Shown: positions 1 to 7,213, counted from the first letter of the stretch. The stretch is DNA of 18,099 nt from Oscillospiraceae bacterium (GCA_003531585.1 DQFX01000069.1:1-18099); one strand, 5' to 3'. Notes: generated from the sequence alone by a model not told the origin. Numbers and translations are program-made.

Positions 1-77
1 GACAGACGAAGATGGCGCGCACTTCCCATTTTCGCTCACATGAGGTTTTTAGAGGTGACCTTATGTCGATTCTATAA

Positions 78-110
78 ATTACCCCCGCGCTTGAACGGTG
101 CGGGGGTAAT
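78..110 (-). terminator. Hairpin downstream of the nitroreductase gene
   Basis: An 11-bp perfect stem (positions 78-88 with 100-110, core CCCCCGC/GCGGGGG) encloses an 11-nt loop, 7 bases past the stop codon of the minus-strand nitroreductase gene. The flanks are AT-rich but lack a long uninterrupted T run on either strand: TTTATA follows on the minus strand and ATATTTTC on the plus strand. It could stop transcription from both sides, including that of a gene ending to the left of the window. Call rests on stem strength and position. Confidence 0.65.
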
Positions 111-116
111 ATTTTC

Positions 117-635
117 TCAGATTTTGTAGACCCAGTTCTCCTTGCGCGGCTTTTCAGCGGGAATATCTCCGGCGGGATAGCCAAGAATGCAGTGACCGAT
201 ACCTTCGTAATCGCCGCTGATCCCAAGCTGTCTTAGAAACTCCCTGCCTTCTTCGGATTCGAACTCTTCCTTTGCACGGTGAATCCAGCAGCTTCCGAGA
301 CCTACTGCGTTTGCGGCAAGCATGAGGTTCTCCATTACAAGGCTGCCGTCGTACTTGTAGGTTCCGACCGACTTATCCGCAAGCACGACCAGTACGACAG
401 GTGCGCCGTAGAACGGGTCGATTTTTGCTCCCATTACATCGGCGTTCATTTTAGAAAGCTTGTCGCGCACTGCTTTATCGGTAACCTCAATGATTATCGG
501 AGACTGACGGTTCATTCCGGTAGGAGCGTGAGTTCCTGCTTCAACTACCTGGTCTATCAGTTCCTGAGACGGCATTTCCGGCTTGTACGCCTTTACGCTT
601 CTGCGGGACATGATATTCTTTAATGCTTCATTCAT
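117..635 (-). CDS. Nitroreductase family FMN-dependent oxidoreductase
   Basis: A 172-residue protein of the nitroreductase superfamily, cytoplasmic flavoenzymes that use FMN and NAD(P)H to reduce nitro groups, quinones or flavins. The N-terminal SRRSVKAY (residues 10-17) matches the FMN phosphate-binding arginine motif. HAPTGMNRQ (around 36-44) is the second FMN segment, and GLGSCWIH (about 112-119) is the usual C-terminal FMN region. The length fits the small single-domain subfamily that works as homodimers. The start ATG lies 3' of a GGGG-rich ribosome binding site and a perfect consensus promoter. It is transcribed alone, with a hairpin right after the stop. The physiological substrate cannot be told from sequence. 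In this subfamily annotated substrates are often nominal. Confidence 0.9.
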   Translation of the reverse strand: MNEALKNIMSRRSVKAYKPEMPSQELIDQVVEAGTHAPTGMNRQSPIIIEVTDKAVRDKLSKMNADVMGAKIDPFYGAPVVLVVLADKSVGTYKYDGSLVMENLMLAANAVGLGSCWIHRAKEEFESEEGREFLRQLGISGDYEGIGHCILGYPAGDIPAEKPRKENWVYKI

Positions 636-659
636 AGTGATTACCCCTTTCTGATTCCG

Positions 660-688
660 ATTATAACCCCATTGCAGCCATCTGTCAA
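660..688 (-). promoter_or_regulatory. Consensus sigma-A promoter of the nitroreductase gene
   Basis: On the minus strand the -35 box TTGACA (683-688) and the -10 box TATAAT (660-665) are both perfect, with a 17-nt spacer. The start codon is about 25 nt downstream of the -10 box, giving a very short 5' leader. The placement right after the GH2 stop codon separates this gene from the one upstream. Confidence 0.85.
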
Positions 689-717
689 CGGCTTTGGGGT
701 GAATTTACGGTGAAACC

Positions 718-3384
718 TTATTTACCCAAATATTCCATCAAGCTGTATGCGAACCACTTCACTTCGGGACGGTCGGCGATCTCCCACAGCCGCGACGTGC
801 AGCAGACAGCTCCATCCTTACGGTACAGCAGTCCGAGTCTCTTGCGTCGTTCAGGATTGTCTATTACCCACACCTCCGGCTCGATATCCGTTCCGTCAAG
901 ATCTGCGCAGCGGCTGTGCGAAACGATCTCGTACCACTGCGGAGTTGTAAAGGTATCACAGGGGAAATCCTTCAGAAGCTCCGACTTATTGTCGATGAGA
1001 AGTCCGAGCGTACCAGTCGGGACCGGCTTGCCCATGCTCTCGGAAATGCTCTTGAACATTCCATAGCACCAGAAATCCGTGCAGTACTCCCCGGGGAGCG
1101 AATCCTCGTCCGAAGTTGGTATGCAAAGCGCACCGCCGTTCTTCGCGGTCTCAGGATCATGCGTGATCTCAATGCGCTTTCCGCCGCCGGATATGTAATT
1201 CTCGGTTATCTCAATGTCGATGTTGGGATAAATATAGAGCGTGTATTCATTTTCCGCCTCGCCTTCGACCGATATGTGAAGGCGCGCTTCTGTCGGCTTG
1301 TCGCAGCTTATCGTGAACGAAACGCTCTGCGCGCGGTAAATGCGGCCTTTTTGCTCCCTGATGTCGGAAGCGCCGGAATCAACTACGGTTCCGTCAACGG
1401 AAAGCTCCCACAGTATCTTCTCCGCTGAGAATCCCGGCTCGGTGCTGGATACCAGCAGTCCGCACTCTATCTCGTCGGAGGCGCTGTAGACGAATCTGTC
1501 AAGCTCCGCGAGGACTACAGTTTCAGCGCAGTAACGCCGCCATTCCTCCGGAGTTACCAGCCCCTTGGACTTCATATGCGCGTTCAGTATACCAACTGTG
1601 GCAACGCCCTGCCCAGGGAAATCCTGAATATCAAGAAGCTGGAAGCCGCTCATCATGGAGCTTCTCATAGCTGCTTCGATGTCGCGGCGGTAGCAGTCGA
1701 CGGCAAGCGCGCCGGACGCGCGGAAGAAATCCTTCCAGCGGTGGAGCATTCCCGCATCCTCAAGACCTTTTTTATACGCCGCATACGCTTCGTGGCGGAC
1801 CGGGCCAGTGTAGTCCTTTATCTCATCAAAGTCGGGGAATACCGCGTACTGACCAACCTCATGCGATATGACCGGAACATGTACGGATATGTTATCCCAG
1901 CTTTCCGCCTTTACTTTCTTCATCTCCGTGCCGTACTGTATCATTATTTCGCCGTTCTCGTCGATTACCTGGGTTCCGCCGAGCGCGGCAGCTTCGTCGA
2001 TGAGCGGATCGTAGCTATGCACGCTGTTGGGACGCTCGGTCTGGATATGACCCTGCGGAGCGTCGCACATTGCGTAGCTTCCGCGTATCAGCCTGTCGCG
2101 GCCGAGGCGTACGCCGCTGAAGAAGTCCTCCTGCTCAAGCACGCACGGCACGAACTGGAAGTTATTAGAACCTCCGGCGTACATTTTGTCCGGGAATTCC
2201 GCCTTGTAGCCCGCGATGAGCTCGTTAAGGCGCTCCTTGCTGCCCCACAGCTCGTTGCCCATGCTCATCATCACAAAGCTCGGGTGATGTCCGAACTCGC
2301 GGAGCATACGCCAGCCTTCCTCGCGCAGGAACTCATGCTCCGCGCCGAACTCATCGGGGACGGTCCCCCAGAACGGAAGCTCCGGCTGTAGGTAGATTCC
2401 AAGGATATCCGCGGCTTCAAACGCGGCGTCCGGCGGGCAGCAGGTGTGATAGCGCACGTGATTGATTCCATACTCGCTGAGGGTTTCGAAGAATTTCAGC
2501 CAGGAATTCACGTCTGTCGGCATATAGCCGGTCTGCGGGAATACGAGGCCGTCGTGCTTTCCGCGCAGGAATGTCTGCCTGCCGTTGATAAGCAGCGTGC
2601 GGTCGTCGGCGCTCATTCTGCGCAGTCCGGTAGTTACTGTACAGCGGTCGCCGTCTAGGTCAAGCTCCAGGCTGAGCGGCGCTGGGTCGGAGTCGCTCCA
2701 GAGCGGCGCGGAATCCGAGAGTTTAATGTCGCACTCGAGCGGCTTTTCATCTGAAAACTCAGCCGCCGCTGAGCCGTACTCCTGCGTAACGTCGAACACG
2801 CGAAGCGAAGCGGTTCCGCAGTGCGCTCCCTTTATCCATGCGCGAACGTGAAGGGTCTTTTTGTCCGGGTCAGGGATCGCGTAAACATACTCAGGATATG
2901 CCGAGTACGACTGTAACTCGATCCTGCCTACTATACCGTTCCAGTTTGTCTGGGTGTCGCGGGATGTCAGATGCCCGCCGCCGGTGGGGTAATCCGTGTT
3001 GTCAACCCGGATTATCAGCTCGTGCTTTCCTGCAGGCAGACCAGTTAGGTCGTAGCGGTGCGGGGTGCAAAGCGAGCAATACTCGCCTATCTGATTACCG
3101 TCAATGTAGACGCGGGTCTTTCGTGTGCGCTCAAGGAACAGCGTGAGATTTTTGCCCGACATCTCGGGTATTATCTCCACCTCACGCCGGAACCATGCGC
3201 AGCCTTCAAACTTGTGAAGGTCTGTCAGGCAGCCGTATTCTATCTCGGTGTTCAATGCTCCTAGCCCTGCATTTGATGTGGAATCCGGCAGGCTGATTCT
3301 ATCAGGATACTTGGTTGGCAGCGCGTCGGCTTTGCTTTCGTCAAGGCAGACTTCCCAGCGGCCGCTCAGATCTGTAATTGTCAT
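718..3384 (-). CDS. Glycoside hydrolase family 2 protein (beta-glycosidase)
   Basis: An 888-residue enzyme with the GH2 order: N-terminal sugar-binding jelly roll (about 1-180), immunoglobulin-like domain (about 180-260), TIM barrel (about 260-570) and a C-terminal beta region. The acid/base is predicted as Glu378 in MSMGNELWG and the nucleophile as Glu509 in ISHEVGQY. There is no signal peptide, so it probably acts in the cytoplasm on imported oligosaccharides. The start was placed at 3384, because a GGAGG site sits 7 nt upstream and the GH2 fold begins here. The frame stays open a further 63 codons upstream but that stretch covers the promoter. Family members include beta-galactosidases, beta-mannosidases and beta-glucuronidases. 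The barrel motifs do not let me choose between them. Confidence 0.9.
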   Translation of the reverse strand: MTITDLSGRWEVCLDESKADALPTKYPDRISLPDSTSNAGLGALNTEIEYGCLTDLHKFEGCAWFRREVEIIPEMSGKNLTLFLERTRKTRVYIDGNQIGEYCSLCTPHRYDLTGLPAGKHELIIRVDNTDYPTGGGHLTSRDTQTNWNGIVGRIELQSYSAYPEYVYAIPDPDKKTLHVRAWIKGAHCGTASLRVFDVTQEYGSAAAEFSDEKPLECDIKLSDSAPLWSDSDPAPLSLELDLDGDRCTVTTGLRRMSADDRTLLINGRQTFLRGKHDGLVFPQTGYMPTDVNSWLKFFETLSEYGINHVRYHTCCPPDAAFEAADILGIYLQPELPFWGTVPDEFGAEHEFLREEGWRMLREFGHHPSFVMMSMGNELWGSKERLNELIAGYKAEFPDKMYAGGSNNFQFVPCVLEQEDFFSGVRLGRDRLIRGSYAMCDAPQGHIQTERPNSVHSYDPLIDEAAALGGTQVIDENGEIMIQYGTEMKKVKAESWDNISVHVPVISHEVGQYAVFPDFDEIKDYTGPVRHEAYAAYKKGLEDAGMLHRWKDFFRASGALAVDCYRRDIEAAMRSSMMSGFQLLDIQDFPGQGVATVGILNAHMKSKGLVTPEEWRRYCAETVVLAELDRFVYSASDEIECGLLVSSTEPGFSAEKILWELSVDGTVVDSGASDIREQKGRIYRAQSVSFTISCDKPTEARLHISVEGEAENEYTLYIYPNIDIEITENYISGGGKRIEITHDPETAKNGGALCIPTSDEDSLPGEYCTDFWCYGMFKSISESMGKPVPTGTLGLLIDNKSELLKDFPCDTFTTPQWYEIVSHSRCADLDGTDIEPEVWVIDNPERRKRLGLLYRKDGAVCCTSRLWEIADRPEVKWFAYSLMEYLGK

Positions 3385-3427
3385 GTTACGTCCTCCGTTA
3401 TGCCTTTCGGCTTGGTTTCTCAGGAAT

Positions 3428-3456
3428 ATTATATAGGAAATGTGTGGGAAAATCAA
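3428..3456 (-). promoter_or_regulatory. Promoter of the GH2 gene
   Basis: On the minus strand, TTGATT (3451-3456) and TATAAT (3428-3433) are separated by 17 nt and lie about 45 nt upstream of the chosen GH2 start. The short leader contains a small GCC-GAAA-GGC hairpin just before the ribosome binding site. No clear operator or catabolite-response element was seen nearby. Confidence 0.7.
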
Positions 3457-3505
3457 GGCGTTTTTTAATTTTCCAGGCTTTTTTGCAATTTTGCTTCCCG
3501 GGTAC

Positions 3506-3534
3506 TTGACAAAAACGTTTTTTTGGTGTAAAAT
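3506..3534 (+). promoter_or_regulatory. Promoter of the tRNA-Ser gene
   Basis: TTGACA (3506-3511), a 17-nt spacer and TAAAAT (3529-3534) form a near-perfect sigma-A promoter. The tRNA begins 17 nt after the -10 box, so transcription starts just upstream of the mature 5' end. It diverges from the GH2 promoter, about 50 bp away. Confidence 0.85.
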
Positions 3535-3551
3535 ATTAATGTTATTTCTTT

Positions 3552-3639
3552 GGAGACGTATCGAAGTGGTCATAACGGGGCTGACTCGAAATCAGTTAGG
3601 GCTTTGCCCCCGCGAGTTCGAATCTCGCCGTCTCCGCCA
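3552..3639 (+). tRNA. tRNA-Ser, anticodon CGA
   Basis: The 88-nt cloverleaf is complete. The acceptor stem GGAGACG (3552-3558) pairs with CGTCTCC (3629-3635), followed by discriminator G and an encoded CCA. The anticodon arm GCTGA/TCAGT frames the loop CTCGAAA, giving anticodon CGA, which reads UCG serine codons. A long variable arm (GGGC/GCCC type) marks it as class II, as expected for tRNA-Ser. The T arm GCGAG-TTCGAAT-CTCGC is perfect. It is a single-gene transcription unit with its own promoter and terminator. Confidence 0.97.
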
Positions 3640-3647
3640 GAATCGAG

Positions 3648-3680
3648 AAGAACCGCATTGCTGTGCGGTTCTTTTTGTTT
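3648..3680 (+). terminator. Intrinsic terminator after tRNA-Ser
   Basis: A perfect 10-bp stem (3648-3657 with 3664-3673, AAGAACCGCA/TGCGGTTCTT) with a 6-nt loop is followed by a T-rich tract TTTGTTTT. It begins 9 nt after the tRNA CCA end. Confidence 0.93.
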
Positions 3681-3732
3681 TGCCCCTGAAACACACCCGA
3701 AAAAATGCAATATAAAAAAATAGAATAACGGC

Positions 3733-3761
3733 TTGAAAATAAAAACGATTCATGGTATAAT
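3733..3761 (+). promoter_or_regulatory. Promoter of the GH27-GtrA-HD gene group
   Basis: TTGAAA (3733-3738) and a perfect TATAAT (3756-3761) are separated by 17 nt. The first start codon is at 3799, after an AAGGAG ribosome binding site at 3786-3791. The three following genes overlap at their ends and have no promoter-like gap between them. Confidence 0.85.
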
Positions 3762-3798
3762 TGAAAGGTATGAATTTATAAATATAAGGAGTTAACCT

Positions 3799-5073
3799 AT
3801 GTCTGACAATACATCATTTGTAAAAACGCCGCCCATGGGCTGGAATAGCTGGGACTGCTACGGAGCCGCAGTCAACGAGGAGACCGTGCGCGCCAACGCA
3901 AAATTCATGGCGGAAAATCTCAAGCAGTTCGGCTGGCAGTACATAGTCGTGGATATCCAGTGGAGCAATCCCATCGCACAGAACCACGAATATCAGCCGT
4001 TCACTGAGCTTTGCATGGACGAATATTCAAGACTTATCCCAGCGGCAGAGAGGTTCCCCTCCGCCGCTGGTGGAAAGGGCTTCGCACCTTTAGCCGAATA
4101 CGTACACTCGCTGGGGCTTAAATTCGGCATTCATATCATGCGCGGAATTCCCCGCCAGGCGGTTCACCGCAATACCGCAATCAAGGGTACGTCCAAAACC
4201 GCACGTGATATTGCCAAGACCTCCAGTATATGCCAGTGGAACACTGACATGTACGGCGTTGACCCCGAAAAGGAGGGTGCCCGCGAGTACTATGACAGCA
4301 TTTTCGAGCTTTACAAGAGCTGGGGTGTTGATTTCATCAAGGTCGACGACATCTGCCGCGAACTCCCGCACGAGGAATCCGAGCTTGTAATGCTGAGCGA
4401 GTCGCTGCGTTCCTGCGGCCGTGATATGGTGCTGAGCCTCTCTCCCGGAGCGGCGCTCCCTGAAAAGGCGGAGCTTTACAAGCAGGTCAGCAACATGTGG
4501 CGCATCACCGACGATTTCTGGGACAACTGGCCGCAGCTCCTCGATATGTTCAGCCGCGCACAAACATGGTGCATTCATGCGGGCGCGGGGCACTTCCCCG
4601 ACGCGGACATGCTCCCCGTCGGCGCTATACTCCAGGATTACGGTCCCGACGGCTGGACTAAATTCACAAAGGACGAGCAGATCACGATGATGTCGCTGTG
4701 GTGCATTATGCGCTCCCCGCTGATGATAGGCGGCGAAATGACAAAGTTCGATGATTTCACAATGAGCCTGCTGACAAATGCAGACCTGATAGGCTGCCTG
4801 AACAACACACATTCCGCTCACCCGCTGTTCAGAAAGACGGTTGACGGCGGCGAACAGATCGCATGGTTCACCTCGTGCACCGATGGAAATTCGTACTATA
4901 TTGCCCTGTTCAACTGCGGCGAAAAGGAATGCTCCATCACTGCGGAGCTTCCGATAGACTGCACATTCAGCGCGCGTGAGATTTGGACAGGCGCTGACAG
5001 CGAGGTTTCCGGCGAGATAACCGCCTTTGTCAAGCCGCACGGTGCTGCAATGTTCAGGCTTACCCGCGTATGA
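3799..5073 (+). CDS. Glycoside hydrolase family 27, alpha-galactosidase-like
   Basis: A 424-residue enzyme of family GH27, retaining hydrolases that release alpha-galactose and, in some members, beta-L-arabinopyranose. The signature TPPMGWNSWDCYG is at residues 10-22. The predicted nucleophile is Asp183 in FIKVDDIC and the acid/base is in WRITDDFWD (Asp238/Asp239). The remaining C-terminal ~80 residues look like the usual beta-sandwich domain. No signal peptide is seen, so the enzyme is predicted to be cytoplasmic. The long insertion at about 57-95 and the motif HIMRGIPRQAVH differ from textbook plant and animal enzymes, so exact substrate is uncertain. Its stop codon overlaps the next start (ATGA). 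The divergent GH2 enzyme suggests a plant-glycan theme, which is inference. Confidence 0.9.
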   Translation: MSDNTSFVKTPPMGWNSWDCYGAAVNEETVRANAKFMAENLKQFGWQYIVVDIQWSNPIAQNHEYQPFTELCMDEYSRLIPAAERFPSAAGGKGFAPLAEYVHSLGLKFGIHIMRGIPRQAVHRNTAIKGTSKTARDIAKTSSICQWNTDMYGVDPEKEGAREYYDSIFELYKSWGVDFIKVDDICRELPHEESELVMLSESLRSCGRDMVLSLSPGAALPEKAELYKQVSNMWRITDDFWDNWPQLLDMFSRAQTWCIHAGAGHFPDADMLPVGAILQDYGPDGWTKFTKDEQITMMSLWCIMRSPLMIGGEMTKFDDFTMSLLTNADLIGCLNNTHSAHPLFRKTVDGGEQIAWFTSCTDGNSYYIALFNCGEKECSITAELPIDCTFSAREIWTGADSEVSGEITAFVKPHGAAMFRLTRV

Positions 5074-5636
5074 AAATCGGAAAGGGAACTATCCGCGAGA
5101 TATTCGCAGGACTGAAAACTAAGAACGGCAGGAAGCAGCTTTACGCAAAATACCGCGAGATAATAATGTACGTTGTGTTCGGAGCGCTGACAACCATCAT
5201 CAGTTTTGCAAGCTACTATGCGGCACGCTGGATTTTCCCAGACGCGCAGTCCGTGCCGGTGTGGCTGAGATGGATTTTCAGTATAACCTCAGTTTTCGGA
5301 ACCGACAGCGCGACCGCCCTCCCTGTTATCATTTCCTGGATACTGTCGGTAACGTTCGCGTTTGTCACCAACCGCACCGTGGTTTTCCGAAGCACTGAAA
5401 AACGCGCCTCCGGAGTGCTCCGTGAAGCGGCTTCGTTTTATGCGGCACGGCTTGCGACGCTTTTCGTGGATCTCGTGATAATGTTCCTGCTGGTAGACCT
5501 CACCGGTATACAGAACAGTTGGTACGAGCTCGGCTGTAAGCTGTTTTCGAATGTCATTATACTGATCCTCAACTACGTTCTCAGCAAGCTGCTGGTTTTC
5601 AGAAAAAAAGCCGGAAATGAAAGGAAAGACAATTGA
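5070..5636 (+). CDS. GtrA-family polytopic membrane protein
   Basis: A 188-residue protein with four predicted transmembrane helices at about residues 31-52, 83-101, 121-144 and 157-175. It follows the GtrA pattern, including the VVFGALTT start of helix 1, FVTNRTVVFRS after helix 2 and NYVLSKLLVFRK at the end of helix 4. GtrA proteins are thought to help move lipid-linked sugars across the membrane for cell-surface glycosylation, though most are uncharacterised. It begins in the ATGA overlap with the GH27 gene and runs into the HD-domain gene. The N-terminal ~28 residues are strongly basic, matching the positive-inside rule. No glycosyltransferase partner is seen in the window. Confidence 0.88.
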   Translation: MKIGKGTIREIFAGLKTKNGRKQLYAKYREIIMYVVFGALTTIISFASYYAARWIFPDAQSVPVWLRWIFSITSVFGTDSATALPVIISWILSVTFAFVTNRTVVFRSTEKRASGVLREAASFYAARLATLFVDLVIMFLLVDLTGIQNSWYELGCKLFSNVIILILNYVLSKLLVFRKKAGNERKDN

Positions 5637-6322
5637 GCAACATTACCTACGAGTATATCCGCCGCAACAAGGATATACAGACCTACATCAATTACGCCGA
5701 CGCGGCGCTCAGCACAATAGGCTACACTGAGCATTCCAACGCGCACGTTGAGCGCGCTGCGGCTTCCGCATTCATGATACTGACCGAACTCGGCTATGAA
5801 CAGCGCACCTGCGAGCTTGCGGAAATCGCGGCTTACATGCACGATATAGGCAACGTTATAAACCGCGTTGATCACGCGCAGAGCGGCGCAATTATGGCTT
5901 TCCGTCTGCTAGACAATCTCGGAATGCCAGCGAACGAGATTTCACTCATAATTTCAGCGATCGGAAACCACGACGAAAACACCGCCGCCCCGGTGACTCC
6001 GATAGCTGCCGCGCTTATTATCGCGGACAAGTCAGATGTACGCAGATCAAGAGTGCGTTCCGCTGACGGGCCTTTCGTTCCAAGCTCGGAGAATCTCGCT
6101 CGGGATATCCACGACCGCGTGAACTACGCCGTTGAGAAATCGTCGCTGTATTTCACCGACGACAAAAAGCGCCTTATCCTCGACCTCACGATCGACCAGT
6201 CAATATCTTCCATAATGGAATATTTCGAGATTTTCCTCGACAGAATGAAGCTCTGCCGGCGCGCCGCGGCGTTTCTCGGAGTGGAATTCGGTCTGCGGAT
6301 AAACGACGCAATTCTCCTCTGA
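5633..6322 (+). CDS. HD-domain phosphohydrolase
   Basis: A 229-residue protein with the HD superfamily metal-binding residues: His38 (in EHSNAHVER), His70-Asp71 (MHDIGN) and Asp132 (ADKSD), with extra histidines at 81 and 113 (NHDE). HD proteins are mostly metal-dependent phosphatases or nucleotide phosphodiesterases; the extra histidines resemble those in HD-GYP-like or two-metal members. The start is a TTG that overlaps the preceding TGA stop by two bases and is preceded by AAAGGA. No in-frame ATG lies close to the beginning of the conserved region. The C-terminal part (about 150-229) has no motif I recognise. Substrate unknown. It is the last gene before the purine leader, and I see no convincing terminator after it. 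Confidence 0.85.
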   Translation: MSNITYEYIRRNKDIQTYINYADAALSTIGYTEHSNAHVERAAASAFMILTELGYEQRTCELAEIAAYMHDIGNVINRVDHAQSGAIMAFRLLDNLGMPANEISLIISAIGNHDENTAAPVTPIAAALIIADKSDVRRSRVRSADGPFVPSSENLARDIHDRVNYAVEKSSLYFTDDKKRLILDLTIDQSISSIMEYFEIFLDRMKLCRRAAAFLGVEFGLRINDAILL

Positions 6323-6405
6323 CGGTAATTTAGGGATATATTGCCGGATTTCGGTCTCATTTGTGCAGCTTTTTGATAAAATTTGTGGAATTTTTAAAAA
6401 AGCAC

Positions 6406-6434
6406 TTGAAATTCCGGCAATTATATAGTAAAAT
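6406..6434 (+). promoter_or_regulatory. Promoter of the purine operon
   Basis: TTGAAA (6406-6411) and TAAAAT (6429-6434) are separated by 17 nt, in an AT-rich stretch. Transcription would start near 6441, giving a leader of about 210 nt before purE. No PurR-type paired boxes were seen upstream. Confidence 0.82.
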
Positions 6435-6504
6435 ATATTTATGGTTTTATTTATCCAGCCGACCGGGGATCCCGGCGGAATAACTGTAAAGGGAGAGCAA
6501 TGAG

Positions 6505-6591
6505 ATGAAGCGTCCGAACTCACATCATAGCTGCTTTGGCGGAATTACGGCTTCTTTTTACAGAATAAGTGCAACCATAAGACAATTGTAA
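6505..6591 (+). CDS. 28-codon leader open frame upstream of purE
   Basis: The leader contains an open frame of 28 codons beginning MKRPNSHHSCFGG and ending ATIRQL, with a GGGAGAG ribosome binding site (6491-6497) 7 nt before the ATG. It ends at a TAA only 5 nt before the stem of an intrinsic terminator. Codons 12-16 (Gly-Gly-Ile-Thr-Ala) lie inside a segment that can pair with the terminator 5' arm. The tandem His codons at 7-8 and tandem Gly codons at 12-13 are possible stalling points. I do not recognise the peptide as a named family. It may be a regulatory leader peptide, or the conserved entity may be RNA with the frame open by chance. Confidence 0.5.
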   Translation: MKRPNSHHSCFGGITASFYRISATIRQL

Positions 6592-6610
6592 CTTTTTAGC
6601 TGTATTCCGC
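6539..6610 (+). promoter_or_regulatory. Candidate antiterminator of the purine operon leader
   Basis: Segment 6539-6552 can pair with 6598-6610 over 13 bp: 12 Watson-Crick pairs and one G-U, with a single bulged U at 6546. The second arm covers most of the 5' arm and the whole loop of the terminator at 6597-6619, so the two structures are mutually exclusive. The first arm lies inside the 28-codon leader frame, so a ribosome there would decide which one forms. The pairing is read directly from the sequence; the regulatory role is inferred. Confidence 0.6.
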
Positions 6611-6624
6611 ATACAGCTATTTTT
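6597..6624 (+). terminator. Intrinsic terminator before purE (attenuator)
   Basis: A perfect 9-bp stem (6597-6605 with 6611-6619, TAGCTGTAT/ATACAGCTA) with a 5-nt loop is followed at once by five T residues and more AT-rich sequence. It stands between the operon promoter and purE, about 30 nt before the purE start, so it must be bypassed for the operon to be expressed. Confidence 0.85.
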
Positions 6625-6653
6625 ATTATCAAGCAAGACGAAAGGAAGATAAT

Positions 6654-7157
6654 ATGTCAGAAAAAAAAGTCGGCATAGTAATGGGCAGCGACAGCGACTT
6701 CCCCGTTGTTCGCAAGGCAGCCGAGGCTCTCAAGGAGTTCGGTATACCGTTCGAGATGAGAGTGCTTTCCGCTCACCGCTCCCCTAAGGAGGTTGCGGAG
6801 TTCGCTCAGAACGCCCGCGCAAACGGTTTCGGAGTTATCATCGCAGCAGCGGGCATGGCGGCTCACCTCGCGGGAGCAATCGCAGGCAACACTACCCTGC
6901 CGGTAATAGCTATCCCTGTAAAGGCTAAGGCGCTCGAGGGCGTTGACGCACTGCTCAGCTCCGTTATGATGCCCCCGGGAGTTCCCGTTGCAACAGTAGG
7001 CATCGACGCTGCTGCAAACGCAGGTTACCTCGCTGCGGAGATCCTCGCGGTAAGCGACGATTCCATCGCGGAAAAGCTGCTTGCTTTCAAGAAGAAGCAG
7101 AACGAGAAGAACCTCGCCGCTGACGCAAAAATGCAGGAAACTGCAAAGGAAATCTAA
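6654..7157 (+). CDS. purE: PurE, 5-(carboxyamino)imidazole ribonucleotide mutase
   Basis: A 167-residue cytoplasmic enzyme that forms the C4-carboxylated intermediate CAIR from N5-CAIR (class I) or from AIR and CO2 (class II). The motifs GSDSDFPVV (11-19), SAHRSP (39-44), AGMAAHLAG (66-74) and LLSSVMMPPGVPVATV (100-115) are those of class I. The active-site Ser-Asp and His residues are present. A Lys-rich C-terminal tail after residue 140 is slightly longer than in compact homologues. Class I enzymes normally need PurK to make N5-CAIR, and purK is not in this window. First gene of the purine operon, after an attenuator-type leader, with AAAGGA as the ribosome binding site. Confidence 0.95.
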   Translation: MSEKKVGIVMGSDSDFPVVRKAAEALKEFGIPFEMRVLSAHRSPKEVAEFAQNARANGFGVIIAAAGMAAHLAGAIAGNTTLPVIAIPVKAKALEGVDALLSSVMMPPGVPVATVGIDAAANAGYLAAEILAVSDDSIAEKLLAFKKKQNEKNLAADAKMQETAKEI

Positions 7158-7213
7158 GTCTATTCCCTGCCCTGGCAGGAAAATACATACAGAAGATCAA
7201 AGGAGATATCACC

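Noticed and set aside
1..77. Possible 3' end of a plus-strand gene running in from the left edge (frames ending at 43 or 77).
   Set aside because: Only 13-25 codons are visible, two frames compete and no family motif is recognisable.
3385..3573. N-terminal extension of the GH2 protein by 63 codons.
   Set aside because: It covers the GH2 promoter and lies opposite the tRNA promoter, the residues do not resemble a domain, and a GGAGG site marks the start at 3384.
6512..6519. CCGAAC resembling a PurR box half-site.
   Set aside because: It is a single short half-site, inside the transcribed leader frame, without a partner copy.
6441..6653. Known purine, PRPP (ykkC-type) or ZTP riboswitch in the purE leader.
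   Set aside because: I could not find the conserved core of any of these, for example no CCGCCTGGGC for the ZTP type and no guanine-aptamer loops. A search with covariance models would settle it.
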